Positions 53,396 through 62,254 of a stretch of DNA of 64,000 nt are shown piece after piece (position 1 is the stretch's first letter; each line of letters opens with the position of its first letter). Under the pieces are notes generated by a model. That model was not told the origin of the DNA and did not search any database. It was given only the letters and a program-made list of their open reading frames with translations. The position numbers were made by a program, and so were the translations under genes. Origin of the DNA: JAWHQP01 sp032586195 (lineage in GTDB: Bacteria; Pseudomonadota; Gammaproteobacteria; Enterobacterales; Pasteurellaceae); contig JAWHQP010000002.1 of assembly GCA_032586195.1 (NCBI GenBank), positions 186,001 through 250,000 on the forward strand, given 5' to 3'.

Positions 53396-53810
53396 TGATC
53401 TACACCCAAAAGTTGGACTAACAACCCACTGATTAAGGCGCGGATTGTTATGACTAAGTAACCAAACCTTTGAACAAAATGTGTCGGATTTCTATTTTCA
53501 GCATCGCTAAAATCTCTCGCTCACCCCTCGGCATTTTGGGTTGGTATGTCAAACAGTGCGACATCGGCTAGTCGAATAGTGAGAGACAATACATACCAAG
53601 GGAAAGTGGGCAAAATTGCGCTGAATCATTTACAACGTGACTTTCATGCGGCGAAGTAAAAAAATGGTTTATGATATCACGGAGATTAAGGCAAGGGATG
53701 GTAATAACTGTATTTTTCATCGATTATAGACGGTTAAACAAAGGACTGAACCCGATACAATATCGTATTCAGTCCTTCAATTAAACAACCCGACCTTTGG
53801 GGGCGGATCA
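53396..53810 (+). mobile_element. Relic of an IS3-family (IS150-like) insertion sequence
   Basis: The ends TGATCTACACCCAAAAGTTG (53396) and the reverse complement of the right end, TGATCCGCCCCCAAAGGTCG (53810), agree at about 17 of 22 positions, as expected of terminal inverted repeats. Between them, decayed transposase coding is visible in changing frames: QRDFHAAK, then DITEIKARDGNNC carrying the first catalytic Asp context, then NKGLNPIQYRIQSFN, the orfB C terminus. About two thirds of a normal 1.2-kb element is missing, including the remaining catalytic residues. No intact frame; immobile. Confidence 0.75.
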
Positions 53811-53867
53811 AAAATCAAATTTTTAGCACCGCACTTTCGTTTTGTTTGAGCAATTATCGCTCTAATG

Positions 53868-55004
53868 TTATTTTCCCAAATTATCGAAGAATTTTTTTAC
53901 GCCGTCTAAAAAACTGGAGGATTTGGGACGTTGTTTGCTTTGTCCTTCCAGGCTTTCTTCCAATTTTCTGAGCAATTCTTTTTGTTCTTCATTTAAGGAA
54001 ACCGGTGTTTCGACGATGATTTTGCAGATCAAATCACCCGCATAGCCGCTACGGACCGCCGTAATGCCTTTGCCACGCATACGGAACAGTTTGCCTGTTT
54101 GCGTGCCTTCCGGTACTTTTAATTTTACCCGACCGTCGAGTGTCGGTACTTCAATTTCTCCGCCTAAGGCTGCCATAGTGAAGCTGATCGGCACTTCACA
54201 GTAAAGATTGCTGCCGTCACGTTCAAAAATATGATGTTCCTTAACATGAATCACCACATATAAATCCCCTGCTGGAGCACCTTGTTCTCCTGCGGCACCT
54301 TCGCCGGACAGGCGTAATTGATTGCCCGTATCCACACCTGCCGGGATTTTGACGGAAAGACTTTTCTTCTTGTGAACTCGTCCGTCGCCATGGCATTTAT
54401 TACATGGCGTTTCAATTTTTTTACCCGTTCCATGACAATGCGGACAGGTAGTTTCTGTCATAAAGAAACCTGATTGGCGACGTACGCGCCCGCTACCATG
54501 ACAAGTTGGGCAGGTTTCCACCTTAGAACCTTTTTCAGCACCCGAACCGTGACAATGGTCGCATTCAACGAGGGTATCGATTTTTATATCTTTGGTGGTG
54601 CCGCGTACCGCTTCTTCCAAGGTGATTTCGATATCGTAACGTAAATCTTCGCCTCGAACCACGCGTTGACGGGAAGCTCCACCACTGCCAAACATTTCGC
54701 TAAAAATATCTTCAAAACCGCCGAATCCGCCAAAACCGCCGCTAAACCCTCCGCCGGCACCGCCACCGAAGCCACCTTGTTCAAAGGCGGCATGACCGTA
54801 TTGGTCGTAGGCCGCACGTTTTTCTTTATCCATGAGGATTTCGTAGGCTTCGTTGATTTCTTTGAATTTCTCTTCGCTTGCCTTATCGCCTTTGGTGCGA
54901 TCCGGGTGATATTTCATTGCCAGACGTTTGTAGGCACGCTTAATTTCTTTTTCATCCGCACCTTTAGCGACGCCAAGGATTTCATAATAATCTTGTTTTG
55001 CCAT
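53868..55004 (-). CDS. dnaJ: Chaperone protein DnaJ
   Basis: 378 residues. J domain with YHPDRTKG (HPD motif near residue 33), Gly/Phe-rich linker (GGFGGGAGGGFSGGF), and four zinc repeats: CDHCHGSG, CPTCHGSG, CPHCHGTG and CNKCHGDG. DnaJ stimulates DnaK ATPase and delivers substrates. It is on the same strand as dnaK, separated from it by a small membrane-protein gene and hairpins rather than being directly adjacent. Confidence 0.98.
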   Translation of the reverse strand: MAKQDYYEILGVAKGADEKEIKRAYKRLAMKYHPDRTKGDKASEEKFKEINEAYEILMDKEKRAAYDQYGHAAFEQGGFGGGAGGGFSGGFGGFGGFEDIFSEMFGSGGASRQRVVRGEDLRYDIEITLEEAVRGTTKDIKIDTLVECDHCHGSGAEKGSKVETCPTCHGSGRVRRQSGFFMTETTCPHCHGTGKKIETPCNKCHGDGRVHKKKSLSVKIPAGVDTGNQLRLSGEGAAGEQGAPAGDLYVVIHVKEHHIFERDGSNLYCEVPISFTMAALGGEIEVPTLDGRVKLKVPEGTQTGKLFRMRGKGITAVRSGYAGDLICKIIVETPVSLNEEQKELLRKLEESLEGQSKQRPKSSSFLDGVKKFFDNLGK

Positions 55005-55012
55005 AACTTGTT

Positions 55013-55240
55013 TTATTTAAATTCGATATGATTTAGTATTGGTTCAATAATTTTAGGAGCCATCATTGCCGCGGGTATTGCAATTAAAAAACCGACAGGC
55101 CATGATTGCAGCCACGCCGGAATAAACTCTGGTTTAAAACCGATCCTCACTAGACACATGCCGAAAGACATTACCATTGACATTAAAAATGCGGTTGTGA
55201 TCATGCGAATCCATTTTTGCCATTTTCTATTCAGCGTCAT
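55013..55240 (-). CDS. Small DUF2798-type membrane protein between dnaK and dnaJ
   Basis: 75 residues from the ATG at 55240, which has GAGGA eight bases upstream on the sense strand; a start at 55312 would give 99 residues but is less supported. Two hydrophobic helices: ITTAFLMSMVMSFGMCLVRI and WPVGFLIAIPAAMMAPKIIE. The pattern fits DUF2798 (PF10951-type), proteins of two membrane segments and unknown function. It ends 8 bases before dnaJ, so it is probably co-transcribed with dnaK and dnaJ. Confidence 0.75.
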   Translation of the reverse strand: MTLNRKWQKWIRMITTAFLMSMVMSFGMCLVRIGFKPEFIPAWLQSWPVGFLIAIPAAMMAPKIIEPILNHIEFK

Positions 55241-55262
55241 AAATTGTTTCCTCATAGACCAA

Positions 55263-55318
55263 AAGGGCGATAACGCCCAATTGATAAATAAGACATAAAG
55301 GGGCGTATGCACGCCCCT
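55263..55318 (-). terminator. Two hairpins between dnaK and the DUF2798 gene
   Basis: AGGGGCGT (55299-55306) pairs with ACGCCCCT (55311-55318), and a second GGGCG/CGCCC hairpin with U4 on the sense strand lies at 55265-55278. They may attenuate transcription into dnaJ, or stabilise the dnaK message. Confidence 0.55.
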
Positions 55319-55326
55319 GATTAAGA

Positions 55327-57234
55327 TTATTTATTATCTTTCACTTCTTCAAACTCGGCATCCACTACATCGTCGCCTTTGTCATTGTTGCCTTGAGCCT
55401 GCTGAGTATCCGTCTGACCTTGTGCTTGAGCCGCCTGCATTAATTTTTCAGAAACCTGAATTAATGCCTGTACTTTTGCATCGATCGCGTTTTTATCTTC
55501 GCCTTTTGCTGCGGTTTCCAGTTCATTTAAAGCGGTTTCGATAGGTGCTTTATCATCAGCGGCCAGTTTATCACCCACTTCGCTTAATTGTTTGCGGGTT
55601 GAGTGAATCAGCGCATCTGCTTGGTTACGCGCCTGAACCAATTCTTCAAATTTACGGTCGGCTTCAGCATTGGCTTCAGCATCACGTACCATTTGTTGAA
55701 TTTCTTCATCGGTTAAACCGGAAGATGCTTTAATGGTAATTTGTTGTTCTTTACCGGTGCCTTTATCTTTCGCGGAAACGTGAATAATACCGTCCGCGTC
55801 GATATCAAAGGTTACTTCAATTTGCGGCATACCGCGCGGTGCAGGGTTGATGCCTTCCAGATTGAACTGACCCAAAGATTTATTGGCCGATGCCTGTTTA
55901 CGTTCACCCTGAAGTACGTGAATTGTCACCGCACTTTGGTTATCTTCCGCTGTTGAGAACACTTGTGATTTCTTAGTTGGAATCGTTGTGTTTTTCTCAA
56001 TTAAAGTGGTCATTACACCGCCCATGGTTTCAATACCGAGTGAAAGCGGGGTAACGTCTAACAATAATACATCCGTCACATTACCGGATAACACACCACC
56101 TTGGATTGCGGCACCTACGGCTACCGCCTCGTCAGGGTTTACGTCCTTACGTGGTTCTTTACCGAAGAATTCAGCCACTTTCTGTTGTACTAACGGCATA
56201 CGGGTTTGACCGCCCACCAGAATGACATCGTTAATGTCGGATACGCTTAAACCCGCGTCTTTCAGCGCAACTTTTACAGGATCCATTGAACGAGCCACTA
56301 AATCTTCCACTAACGCTTCTAATTTGGCGCGGGTTAATTTAATGTTCAAGTGTTTAGGACCCGCCGCATCCGCGGTGATGTAAGGTAAGTTCACATCGGT
56401 TTGTTGTGCGGAAGAAAGTTCTATTTTCGCTTTTTCGCCCGCTTCTTTCAAACGTTGCATCGCTAACGGATCGTTGCGTAAATCCACACCTTGTTCTTTT
56501 TTAAATTCATCCACTAAATAATTGATTACGCGGTTATCGAAGTCTTCACCGCCTAAGTGAGTATCACCGTTGGTTGACAACACCTCAAAGGTTTTTTCAC
56601 CGCCCACTTCATCAATTTCGATAATAGATAAATCGAATGTACCACCACCTAAGTCATAAACGGCGATGGTCTGGTTACCTTTCCCTTTATCCAAACCGTA
56701 TGCCAATGCCGCCGCGGTCGGTTCGTTGATAATACGTTTAACATCCAAACCTGCAATACGGCCCGCGTCTTTAGTTGCCTGACGCTGGGCATCGTTAAAG
56801 TATGCCGGTACGGTAATAACCGCTTCGGTAACGGATTCGCCTAAGAAATCTTCTGCCGTTTTTTTCATTTTTTTCAATACTTCGGCGGAGATTTGCGGAG
56901 GTGCCAGTTTGTCGCCTTTTACATTTACCCATGCATCGCCGTTGTCAGCTTTAATAATTTCAAACGGCATAATGTTTACGTCACGTTGTACTTCAGCATC
57001 TTCAAAACGACGACCGATCAAACGCTTAATAGCAAATAATGTGTTTTTCGGATTGGTCACCGCCTGACGTTTTGCCGGTTGACCGACTAATATTTCATTA
57101 TCATTGGTATAAGCAATGATTGACGGAGTGGTACGATCGCCCTCAGCGTTTTCAATAACGCGCGGTTTGTCACCATCCATTACGGCGACACAAGAGTTTG
57201 TTGTACCTAAGTCAATACCAATAATTTTACCCAT
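55327..57234 (-). CDS. dnaK: Chaperone protein DnaK (Hsp70)
   Basis: 635 residues. ATPase signature GIDLGTTNSCVAVMDG at the N terminus, VYDLGGGTFDLSIIEI, and VILVGGQTRMPLVQQ; the C terminus ends GDDVVDAEFEEVKDNK, an EEVK-type tail close to the usual EEVKD. DnaK binds exposed hydrophobic segments with DnaJ and GrpE. Two sigma-32-type promoters precede it. An uptake signal lies inside (55928). Confidence 0.98.
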   Translation of the reverse strand: MGKIIGIDLGTTNSCVAVMDGDKPRVIENAEGDRTTPSIIAYTNDNEILVGQPAKRQAVTNPKNTLFAIKRLIGRRFEDAEVQRDVNIMPFEIIKADNGDAWVNVKGDKLAPPQISAEVLKKMKKTAEDFLGESVTEAVITVPAYFNDAQRQATKDAGRIAGLDVKRIINEPTAAALAYGLDKGKGNQTIAVYDLGGGTFDLSIIEIDEVGGEKTFEVLSTNGDTHLGGEDFDNRVINYLVDEFKKEQGVDLRNDPLAMQRLKEAGEKAKIELSSAQQTDVNLPYITADAAGPKHLNIKLTRAKLEALVEDLVARSMDPVKVALKDAGLSVSDINDVILVGGQTRMPLVQQKVAEFFGKEPRKDVNPDEAVAVGAAIQGGVLSGNVTDVLLLDVTPLSLGIETMGGVMTTLIEKNTTIPTKKSQVFSTAEDNQSAVTIHVLQGERKQASANKSLGQFNLEGINPAPRGMPQIEVTFDIDADGIIHVSAKDKGTGKEQQITIKASSGLTDEEIQQMVRDAEANAEADRKFEELVQARNQADALIHSTRKQLSEVGDKLAADDKAPIETALNELETAAKGEDKNAIDAKVQALIQVSEKLMQAAQAQGQTDTQQAQGNNDKGDDVVDAEFEEVKDNK

Positions 57235-57278
57235 GTTAATTTCTCCTCGTTAAATTCTGTATAATTGTATGTTGCATA

Positions 57279-57306
57279 AAATGTGGATTGTTTTTCGCAT
57301 TTCAAG
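57279..57306 (-). promoter_or_regulatory. Heat-shock (sigma-32) promoter, proximal, of dnaK
   Basis: Sense strand CTTGAA (plus 57301-57306), 14 bases, then CCACATTT (plus 57279-57286), close to the sigma-32 consensus CTTGAA and CCCCATNT. Confidence 0.65.
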
Positions 57307-57380
57307 GTATTCTTTCGGATTTTTTTGTTCCTTTATAACATATTTGCCTCAAACTGCGGTGCAATCCTTGCGTGTTTCAG

Positions 57381-57409
57381 TAAATAGGGGCAGGGGCATA
57401 AACTTCAAG
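57381..57409 (-). promoter_or_regulatory. Heat-shock (sigma-32) promoter, distal, of dnaK
   Basis: Sense strand CTTGAA (plus 57404-57409), 13 bases, then CCCCTATTTA (plus 57381-57390). A good match to the sigma-32 consensus about 150 bases before the dnaK start. Confidence 0.7.
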
Positions 57410-57503
57410 GGGGAATTTTTAAAAATTTTTGATAAAAATTGAAAAAAACACTGTATTTTGTGCTATTTTGTAGCCAATATTTTTATGACAAAAAGGATAT
57501 GTT

Positions 57504-58936
57504 ATGCGCAAATCAACGTTAGCTGTATCTGTTATTATCGCCCTTGGGGTGATTTGGACGGGAGGAGCTTGGTACACGGGTAAAGTGGCGGAAAGCGAAA
57601 TGCAAAGCCAATTGGATCGCTTAAATCAAGAAGCTCAAGCCTACGCCGCACTGGGATATGAGGTTAAAATCGGCAATGCCAAATTAGAGCGGGGAATTTT
57701 CAGCTCCGATCATAGTTATGAAGTTATGGTGAAATCACTTAACGACAGTCATTCATGGGTATTTCCGTTCGAGGGCAAACTTTATCATGGCCCATTGCCG
57801 CTCAATCGATTAAGTCGGTTTGATTTCGTTCCCGCAATGTTCTCTGCGGAAGATAAGCTGGTAAGGAATGACACGACCCAACATTATTTTGCCGCAACGA
57901 ATAATAATGAACCGATTAATGCTGAAATAACCGTCAGCTATAATCGGGAAATGGAGGGCTATGCAAATGTTGCGGCAGGCAGTCTCACTTTGCCGGATAC
58001 GGAAAACGGCACGGATACGCAAGTACATTGGTCAAATGCCAAGGTGACTTACCAAGTTAATAAAAATTCTGAAGGTAAAGTAAAATATGCTTTTGATTTA
58101 CTGCAATTCCTCACTAAAGGGCAGAATGACGTTTCGGTAGATATGGCGTTTAAAAATATGCAAGGTGTATCGGAATTTCAGCGCACCGCCTTCAAACATA
58201 TTTTTACCGGACAGCAAAAAGGATCGGCAGATGAGTTTAATTACAAACTAATCCGACCGGAAACGCCACCAACCTCGTTACAGTTAAAAAATTGGGATTT
58301 TGATTATCAATCCGGACTGACAGATAACTTTGTCGATTATGGTGTCAGAATGAATGCTCAAACGACATTAAACAATCAGCCGCTCGGAAAGCTGGGCTTT
58401 GATAGCAAATTGGCTCACTTGGAGGCGGATACCGTCGAACGTTTGGTGGCGAATACGGTTGATTCAAATTCTCCGTTAACGATGATGAGCTCGCCGAGCT
58501 GGGACAAAAACTGCTAAAAAACGCACCGCACTTTGAAGTGAAGCAGTTCACCGTGACCAATGAAAAAGGCAAGATAACAACGCAGGCGGATATAGCATTA
58601 AGCGGTGAAGATATTGCTCAAAGTCTGAAAAAAGGCAAAATTCTTGCCTTGTTTAATCAGTTTGTGCTGAAGGCTGATGCAAATAAAGCCGCGCTGGCTG
58701 AGGTGCTGGCGGCCTTTAATTCTTCGGCCGAGGATAAAGAACAGGCGGTGAAAGCGGCAGAGCAGTTGGTCGCCAAATGGGCAAAGGATTTGAAATCACA
58801 ACATATTATTGTAGATTCCGATACCAATATGAAAGCCGAACTTAAAATTGAAGACGGCGAACTGAAACTAAATGGCGAAGTTATTCCTGAAGAACTCATC
58901 GGCATGTTTATCTTCGCGGCGAGTATGAATCGTTAA
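57504..58936 (+). pseudogene. ydgA: DUF945 (YdgA-like) protein, split by a frameshift
   Basis: The frame from the ATG at 57504 encodes an N-terminal membrane anchor (MRKSTLAVSVIIALGVIWTG) and a DUF945 body. Near 58480 (sense ...TTAACGATGATGAGC) the frame is lost: it ends TMMSSPSWDKNC, while the next frame carries DELAELGQKLLKNAPHFEVK and continues to GMFIFAASMNR at 58936. One missing G in ACGGATGATGAG would restore about 477 residues, near E. coli YdgA length (502). YdgA-type proteins are periplasmic-facing and of unknown function. A genuine mutation or a sequencing error are both possible. Confidence 0.8.
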
Positions 58937-58955
58937 TATCAGTTAATTTAAAAGG

Positions 58956-58991
58956 AAAAAGAGGGCTTTTTAATATTAAAACCCTCTTTTT
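58956..58991. terminator. Bidirectional terminator between ydgA and kdsC
   Basis: AAAAAGAGGG (58956-58965) pairs with CCCTCTTTTT (58982-58991), with an inner TTTTAATATTAAAA palindrome. It sits between two convergent genes. An uptake signal follows at 58996. Confidence 0.8.
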
Positions 58992-59011
58992 CAACACCGC
59001 ACTTTTTTAAC

Positions 59012-59554
59012 TTATTGAGCCATATTTTTAACGGTTTTTAAAAATCCCTTTGCTGTGCTGAAAGCATCGGTTTTTCCTTGAGCTTTGAGGATCATGTCGG
59101 ACATTTCCCGGAATGCTCCTTTTCCGCCCGGCAGGCTCAGCACGTAATCCGCACAGTCCCGCACGTATTCGGGGGCGTCATTGACCGTAAAGGCCAAGCC
59201 GCATACGGAAAATGCCGGCAAATCGACGCTATCGTCGCCGATGTAAGCGGTTTCTTCGGCGCTCACGCCGGCTTGTTCAATCAGGCTGAAACAGGCGCTT
59301 TCTTTTTCCAGTTTGCCTAATATCGACAGTTCAATACCCAGATCCTGCATCCGTTTACGCAGAATAGGGGAATCGCGACCGGACAGCACAGCGACCTGAA
59401 TACCATGTTCCATTAACATACGAATGCCCAAGCCGTCACGTACATGAAAGCTTTTTATGGCTTCTCCGTTAGCGTCGTAATGCAGCAAGCCGTCGGTGAG
59501 GACGCCGTCAACATCGGTAATGACCAATTTGATTTTTTGTAGTTTTTCGTTCAT
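59012..59554 (-). CDS. kdsC: KDO 8-phosphate phosphatase
   Basis: 180-residue HAD-family phosphatase: ITDVDGVLTDGLLHYDANGE carries the nucleophile Asp, then HVRDGLGIRMLMEHGIQVAV, SGRDSP and YIGDDSVDLPAF (motif IV). KdsC releases phosphate from KDO 8-P in lipopolysaccharide synthesis. It lies 5 bases after kdsD on the same strand. The lptC and lptA genes that follow kdsC in many genomes are not here; ydgA converges from the other side. Confidence 0.96.
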   Translation of the reverse strand: MNEKLQKIKLVITDVDGVLTDGLLHYDANGEAIKSFHVRDGLGIRMLMEHGIQVAVLSGRDSPILRKRMQDLGIELSILGKLEKESACFSLIEQAGVSAEETAYIGDDSVDLPAFSVCGLAFTVNDAPEYVRDCADYVLSLPGGKGAFREMSDMILKAQGKTDAFSTAKGFLKTVKNMAQ

Positions 59555-59559
59555 GCCGA

Positions 59560-60498
59560 TTAACTCGAGAATTCAATTAAACCGACCACTTTATTATCGT
59601 CGTCTAAGGCGATTAAAGAGTGGATTTTAAGTTCTTTCATGAGATTTTCCGCCTCTGCCAAATAGGCATCCTGACGGATGGTTTTCGGATTTGAGGTCAT
59701 TAATTCACGGGCTGTTTTATTCAATGTTTCCGCGCCGTTGGCGGTGAGAGCCCGGCGAATGTCCCCGTCGGTAATAATACCTTTGAGCTGGTCGTTTTCC
59801 ATGACCAAGGCAACTCCCATGCGGCCTTCGTTCATGACGGTTAAACAATCGGTAAACGAAGTGGAAAGCGCGGTGATCGGCAAACATGTCTGCATTTGAT
59901 CCTTTACGCGGCACAATAAACGACGCCCCAGACTGCCGCCCGGATGAAAACGGGCGAAATCTTCGGGCTGGAAATGACGGGCTTTAATTAACGCCACGGC
60001 AAGGGCATCGCCCAAGGCAAGGGTGACTAAAGCTGAAGTGGTTGGAGCGAGATTGTTCGGGCAGACCTCCCGTTCGACGGTGATATCCAACATGTAATCC
60101 GAATGGCGGGCGAGGGTTGAATTTTTATTACTGGTTAACGCAATGATTTTATTACCAAAATTCTTTAAGCTCGGGATGAGTTTATTCACATCATCACTTT
60201 CGCCGCTGTAGGAAATCAGCATCACCACATCCATGGGTTTCAACATGCCTAAATCACCGTGAAAAGCTTCTGTCGGGTGGAGGAAAAAGCTTGGTGTTCC
60301 GGTGGAAGCAAAAGTCGCCACCATTTTTTTGCCGATCAAGCCCGATTTGCCGATACCGCCGATCACCAGTCGTCCTTCACAGGCTAAAATCAGTTCGACC
60401 ACCTCCGTGAAGCTATGATCCAGTCGCTGGCTTAGTTGAGCGAGGGCTTTTTCTTCAGCCGCGAGGCTTTCCCGCGCATCTTGTAAAAAATTTAGCAT
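59560..60498 (-). CDS. kdsD: D-arabinose 5-phosphate isomerase
   Basis: 312 residues: an SIS sugar isomerase domain (VIGGIGKSGLIGKKMVATFA, VMLISYSGESDDVNKLIPSL, HPGGSLGRRLLCRVKDQM) followed by two CBS domains (residues about 200-312). KdsD isomerises ribulose 5-P to arabinose 5-P, the KDO precursor. It starts the kdsD-kdsC pair. Confidence 0.96.
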   Translation of the reverse strand: MLNFLQDARESLAAEEKALAQLSQRLDHSFTEVVELILACEGRLVIGGIGKSGLIGKKMVATFASTGTPSFFLHPTEAFHGDLGMLKPMDVVMLISYSGESDDVNKLIPSLKNFGNKIIALTSNKNSTLARHSDYMLDITVEREVCPNNLAPTTSALVTLALGDALAVALIKARHFQPEDFARFHPGGSLGRRLLCRVKDQMQTCLPITALSTSFTDCLTVMNEGRMGVALVMENDQLKGIITDGDIRRALTANGAETLNKTARELMTSNPKTIRQDAYLAEAENLMKELKIHSLIALDDDNKVVGLIEFSS

Positions 60499-60612
60499 TG
60501 TTATATCCCTTTAAGGTGAAAAGTGGCTTATTTTAACTCAAGCCGCGGTTTAACTCTAGTTAAACGCCGGTTTTGCTATGTTATTCAATTATTTTATGTT
60601 AGACTGCCCGCC

Positions 60613-61002
60613 GAGTTGGTTAGACAATCGCTGGTTTATTGAAGCCCTTAATACCGCAAGGTGAGCCTGAATAGGTGATAAGCGGGACAAGTAAACGAGA
60701 GGAAAGTCCGAGCTACAGAGGGCAGAGTGCCGGATAACGTCCGGGAGGCGCGAGCCTACGACAAGTGCAGCAGAGAGCAGACCGCCGCCTTATATTAGGC
60801 CGGTAAGGGTGAAAGGGTGTGGTAAGAGCACACCGCGTGAGTGGTAACATTTCACGGCAGGGTAAACTCCACTCGTAGCAAGACCAAATAGGAACTCAAT
60901 GGGTGGCCCGCTCAGAGTTCGGGTAGGTTGCTTGAGCGACGGAGTAATTCGTCGCCTAGAGGAATGATTGTCCAAGACAGAACTCGGCTTATCGACCAAC
61001 TC
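60613..61002 (+). ncRNA. rnpB: RNase P RNA (M1-type)
   Basis: The ends GAGTTGGT (60613-60620) and ACCAACTC (60995-61002) close the P1 helix. The conserved core GAGAGGAAAGTCCGAGCTAC (about 60698), then GAGGGCAGAGTGCC, and later ACCAAATAGGAACTCAATGG are typical of type A RNase P RNA. Length near 390 nt is normal. It processes tRNA 5' ends. A possible TTGCTA/TATGTT promoter lies at 60573-60600. Confidence 0.97.
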
Positions 61003-61011
61003 AACAAATTT

Positions 61012-61043
61012 AAACCGTCGTTTGATCAAAACGGCGGTTTTTT
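61012..61043 (+). terminator. Terminator of rnpB
   Basis: AAACCGTCGTTT (61012-61023) pairs with AAACGGCGGTTT (61029-61040) with one G-T wobble, followed by T. Confidence 0.75.
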
Positions 61044-61248
61044 GTTGCACAAATAAAAGCTAAAAGCGCGGTGCTGAAAACTTGAGTTTTTTTTGAGTGT
61101 TGCCTTCGTCAACGGTGCCGCAAACATAATAACCTTGCATAGCGGTCGGTTGAAAATCAATTTGCGCGCCGCAGTGTATTTTCCCTATGATTTTTACCTT
61201 AAAGAGCATAGAATAACCGCTCAATCATATAGTATTAAGGTTTAATCT

Positions 61249-62247
61249 ATGTATATCTCAGGTCTTATCGTCGGGCTGCTGCTCGGCTTTCTTCTTCAGC
61301 GCGGACAATTCTGCCTTTCGGGTCAACTGCGGAATATCATTTTTAAACGGGATCTGGCTTCAATGTCGCCGTTGCTGATAGCCATTTCAGTGCAATCTGT
61401 CGGTTATTTTATATTGACAACGATGAATGTGATTCATTTACCGAGTTCGCCGATGCCGATTTTAGCCACAATCTCGGGCGCGTTTTTATTTGGTGTGGGG
61501 ATGGCGGTGGCGAATCGTTGCGTCTCAGGGCAAATGTATCGTGCAGGGGAAGGCATGATTGCGGCATGGGTGACACTGATTGTGTTTGCGTTGACAATGG
61601 CCGCTACACAGACAGGTTTTTTAAAATTCTGGTTGGCGGATATGTTACAAACAAACAGCCAACTAGTGACATTTCCGCAATCGCTCGGCATTTCCAGTCT
61701 GTGGCTGATTGTACCGCTCTGTGTATTTTCCCTGTTCGCCTGTTGTAAATCCGCCCCGCGGGAAAACACGCCTTTTCTGCCGAAATCACCTCTGCGGCAA
61801 TTTTGGTCACCTCATTTTACCGGATTACTGCTTGGTGTATTGGCGGTTACCGCTTGGATTCTGAGTGAACAAACCGGGCGTAATTTCGGCTTTAGTTTCA
61901 GTATTCCGTTGGGCAATGTGGTGCAGTATGTGGTAACGGGTCAACAGCGTTATCTGAATTGGGGAACCTATCTGGTGTTCGGTGTGATTCTGGGTTCGCT
62001 TGTGTCAGCCTTGCTTTCCGGTACGCTACAGTGGAAAAGTTTATCACCGGCGGATTATGGCAAATCGGTGTCAGGCGGCATTCTGATGGGTATCGGAGCG
62101 ACGTTAACCGGCGGATGTACCATGGCGAATGTGGTGGTCGGTACGGCGTATTTTTCTTGGCAGGCCTGGGTTGCTACCTTTGTTATGATGTTCGGTGCGT
62201 GGTGTGTATTCAGATTGAAAAAAGATCCTTTGGAAAAAGTATGTTGA
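61249..62247 (+). CDS. YeeE/YedE-family sulfur-compound (thiosulfate) transporter
   Basis: 332 residues with about nine transmembrane segments in two repeated halves. Conserved Cys motifs QRGQFCLSGQLRN (about residue 18-31), FGVGMAVANRCVSGQMYRAG (about 83-102) and GATLTGGCTMANVVVG (about 283) are those of the YeeE/TsuA family, in which the cysteines handle thiosulfate sulfur during uptake. The next gene, 8 bases downstream, is a rhodanese, so thiosulfate or related sulfane sulfur uptake is the best inference. Gene symbol is not assigned because experimental data concern only distant members. Confidence 0.88.
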   Translation: MYISGLIVGLLLGFLLQRGQFCLSGQLRNIIFKRDLASMSPLLIAISVQSVGYFILTTMNVIHLPSSPMPILATISGAFLFGVGMAVANRCVSGQMYRAGEGMIAAWVTLIVFALTMAATQTGFLKFWLADMLQTNSQLVTFPQSLGISSLWLIVPLCVFSLFACCKSAPRENTPFLPKSPLRQFWSPHFTGLLLGVLAVTAWILSEQTGRNFGFSFSIPLGNVVQYVVTGQQRYLNWGTYLVFGVILGSLVSALLSGTLQWKSLSPADYGKSVSGGILMGIGATLTGGCTMANVVVGTAYFSWQAWVATFVMMFGAWCVFRLKKDPLEKVC

Positions 62248-62254
62248 GGTAAAA

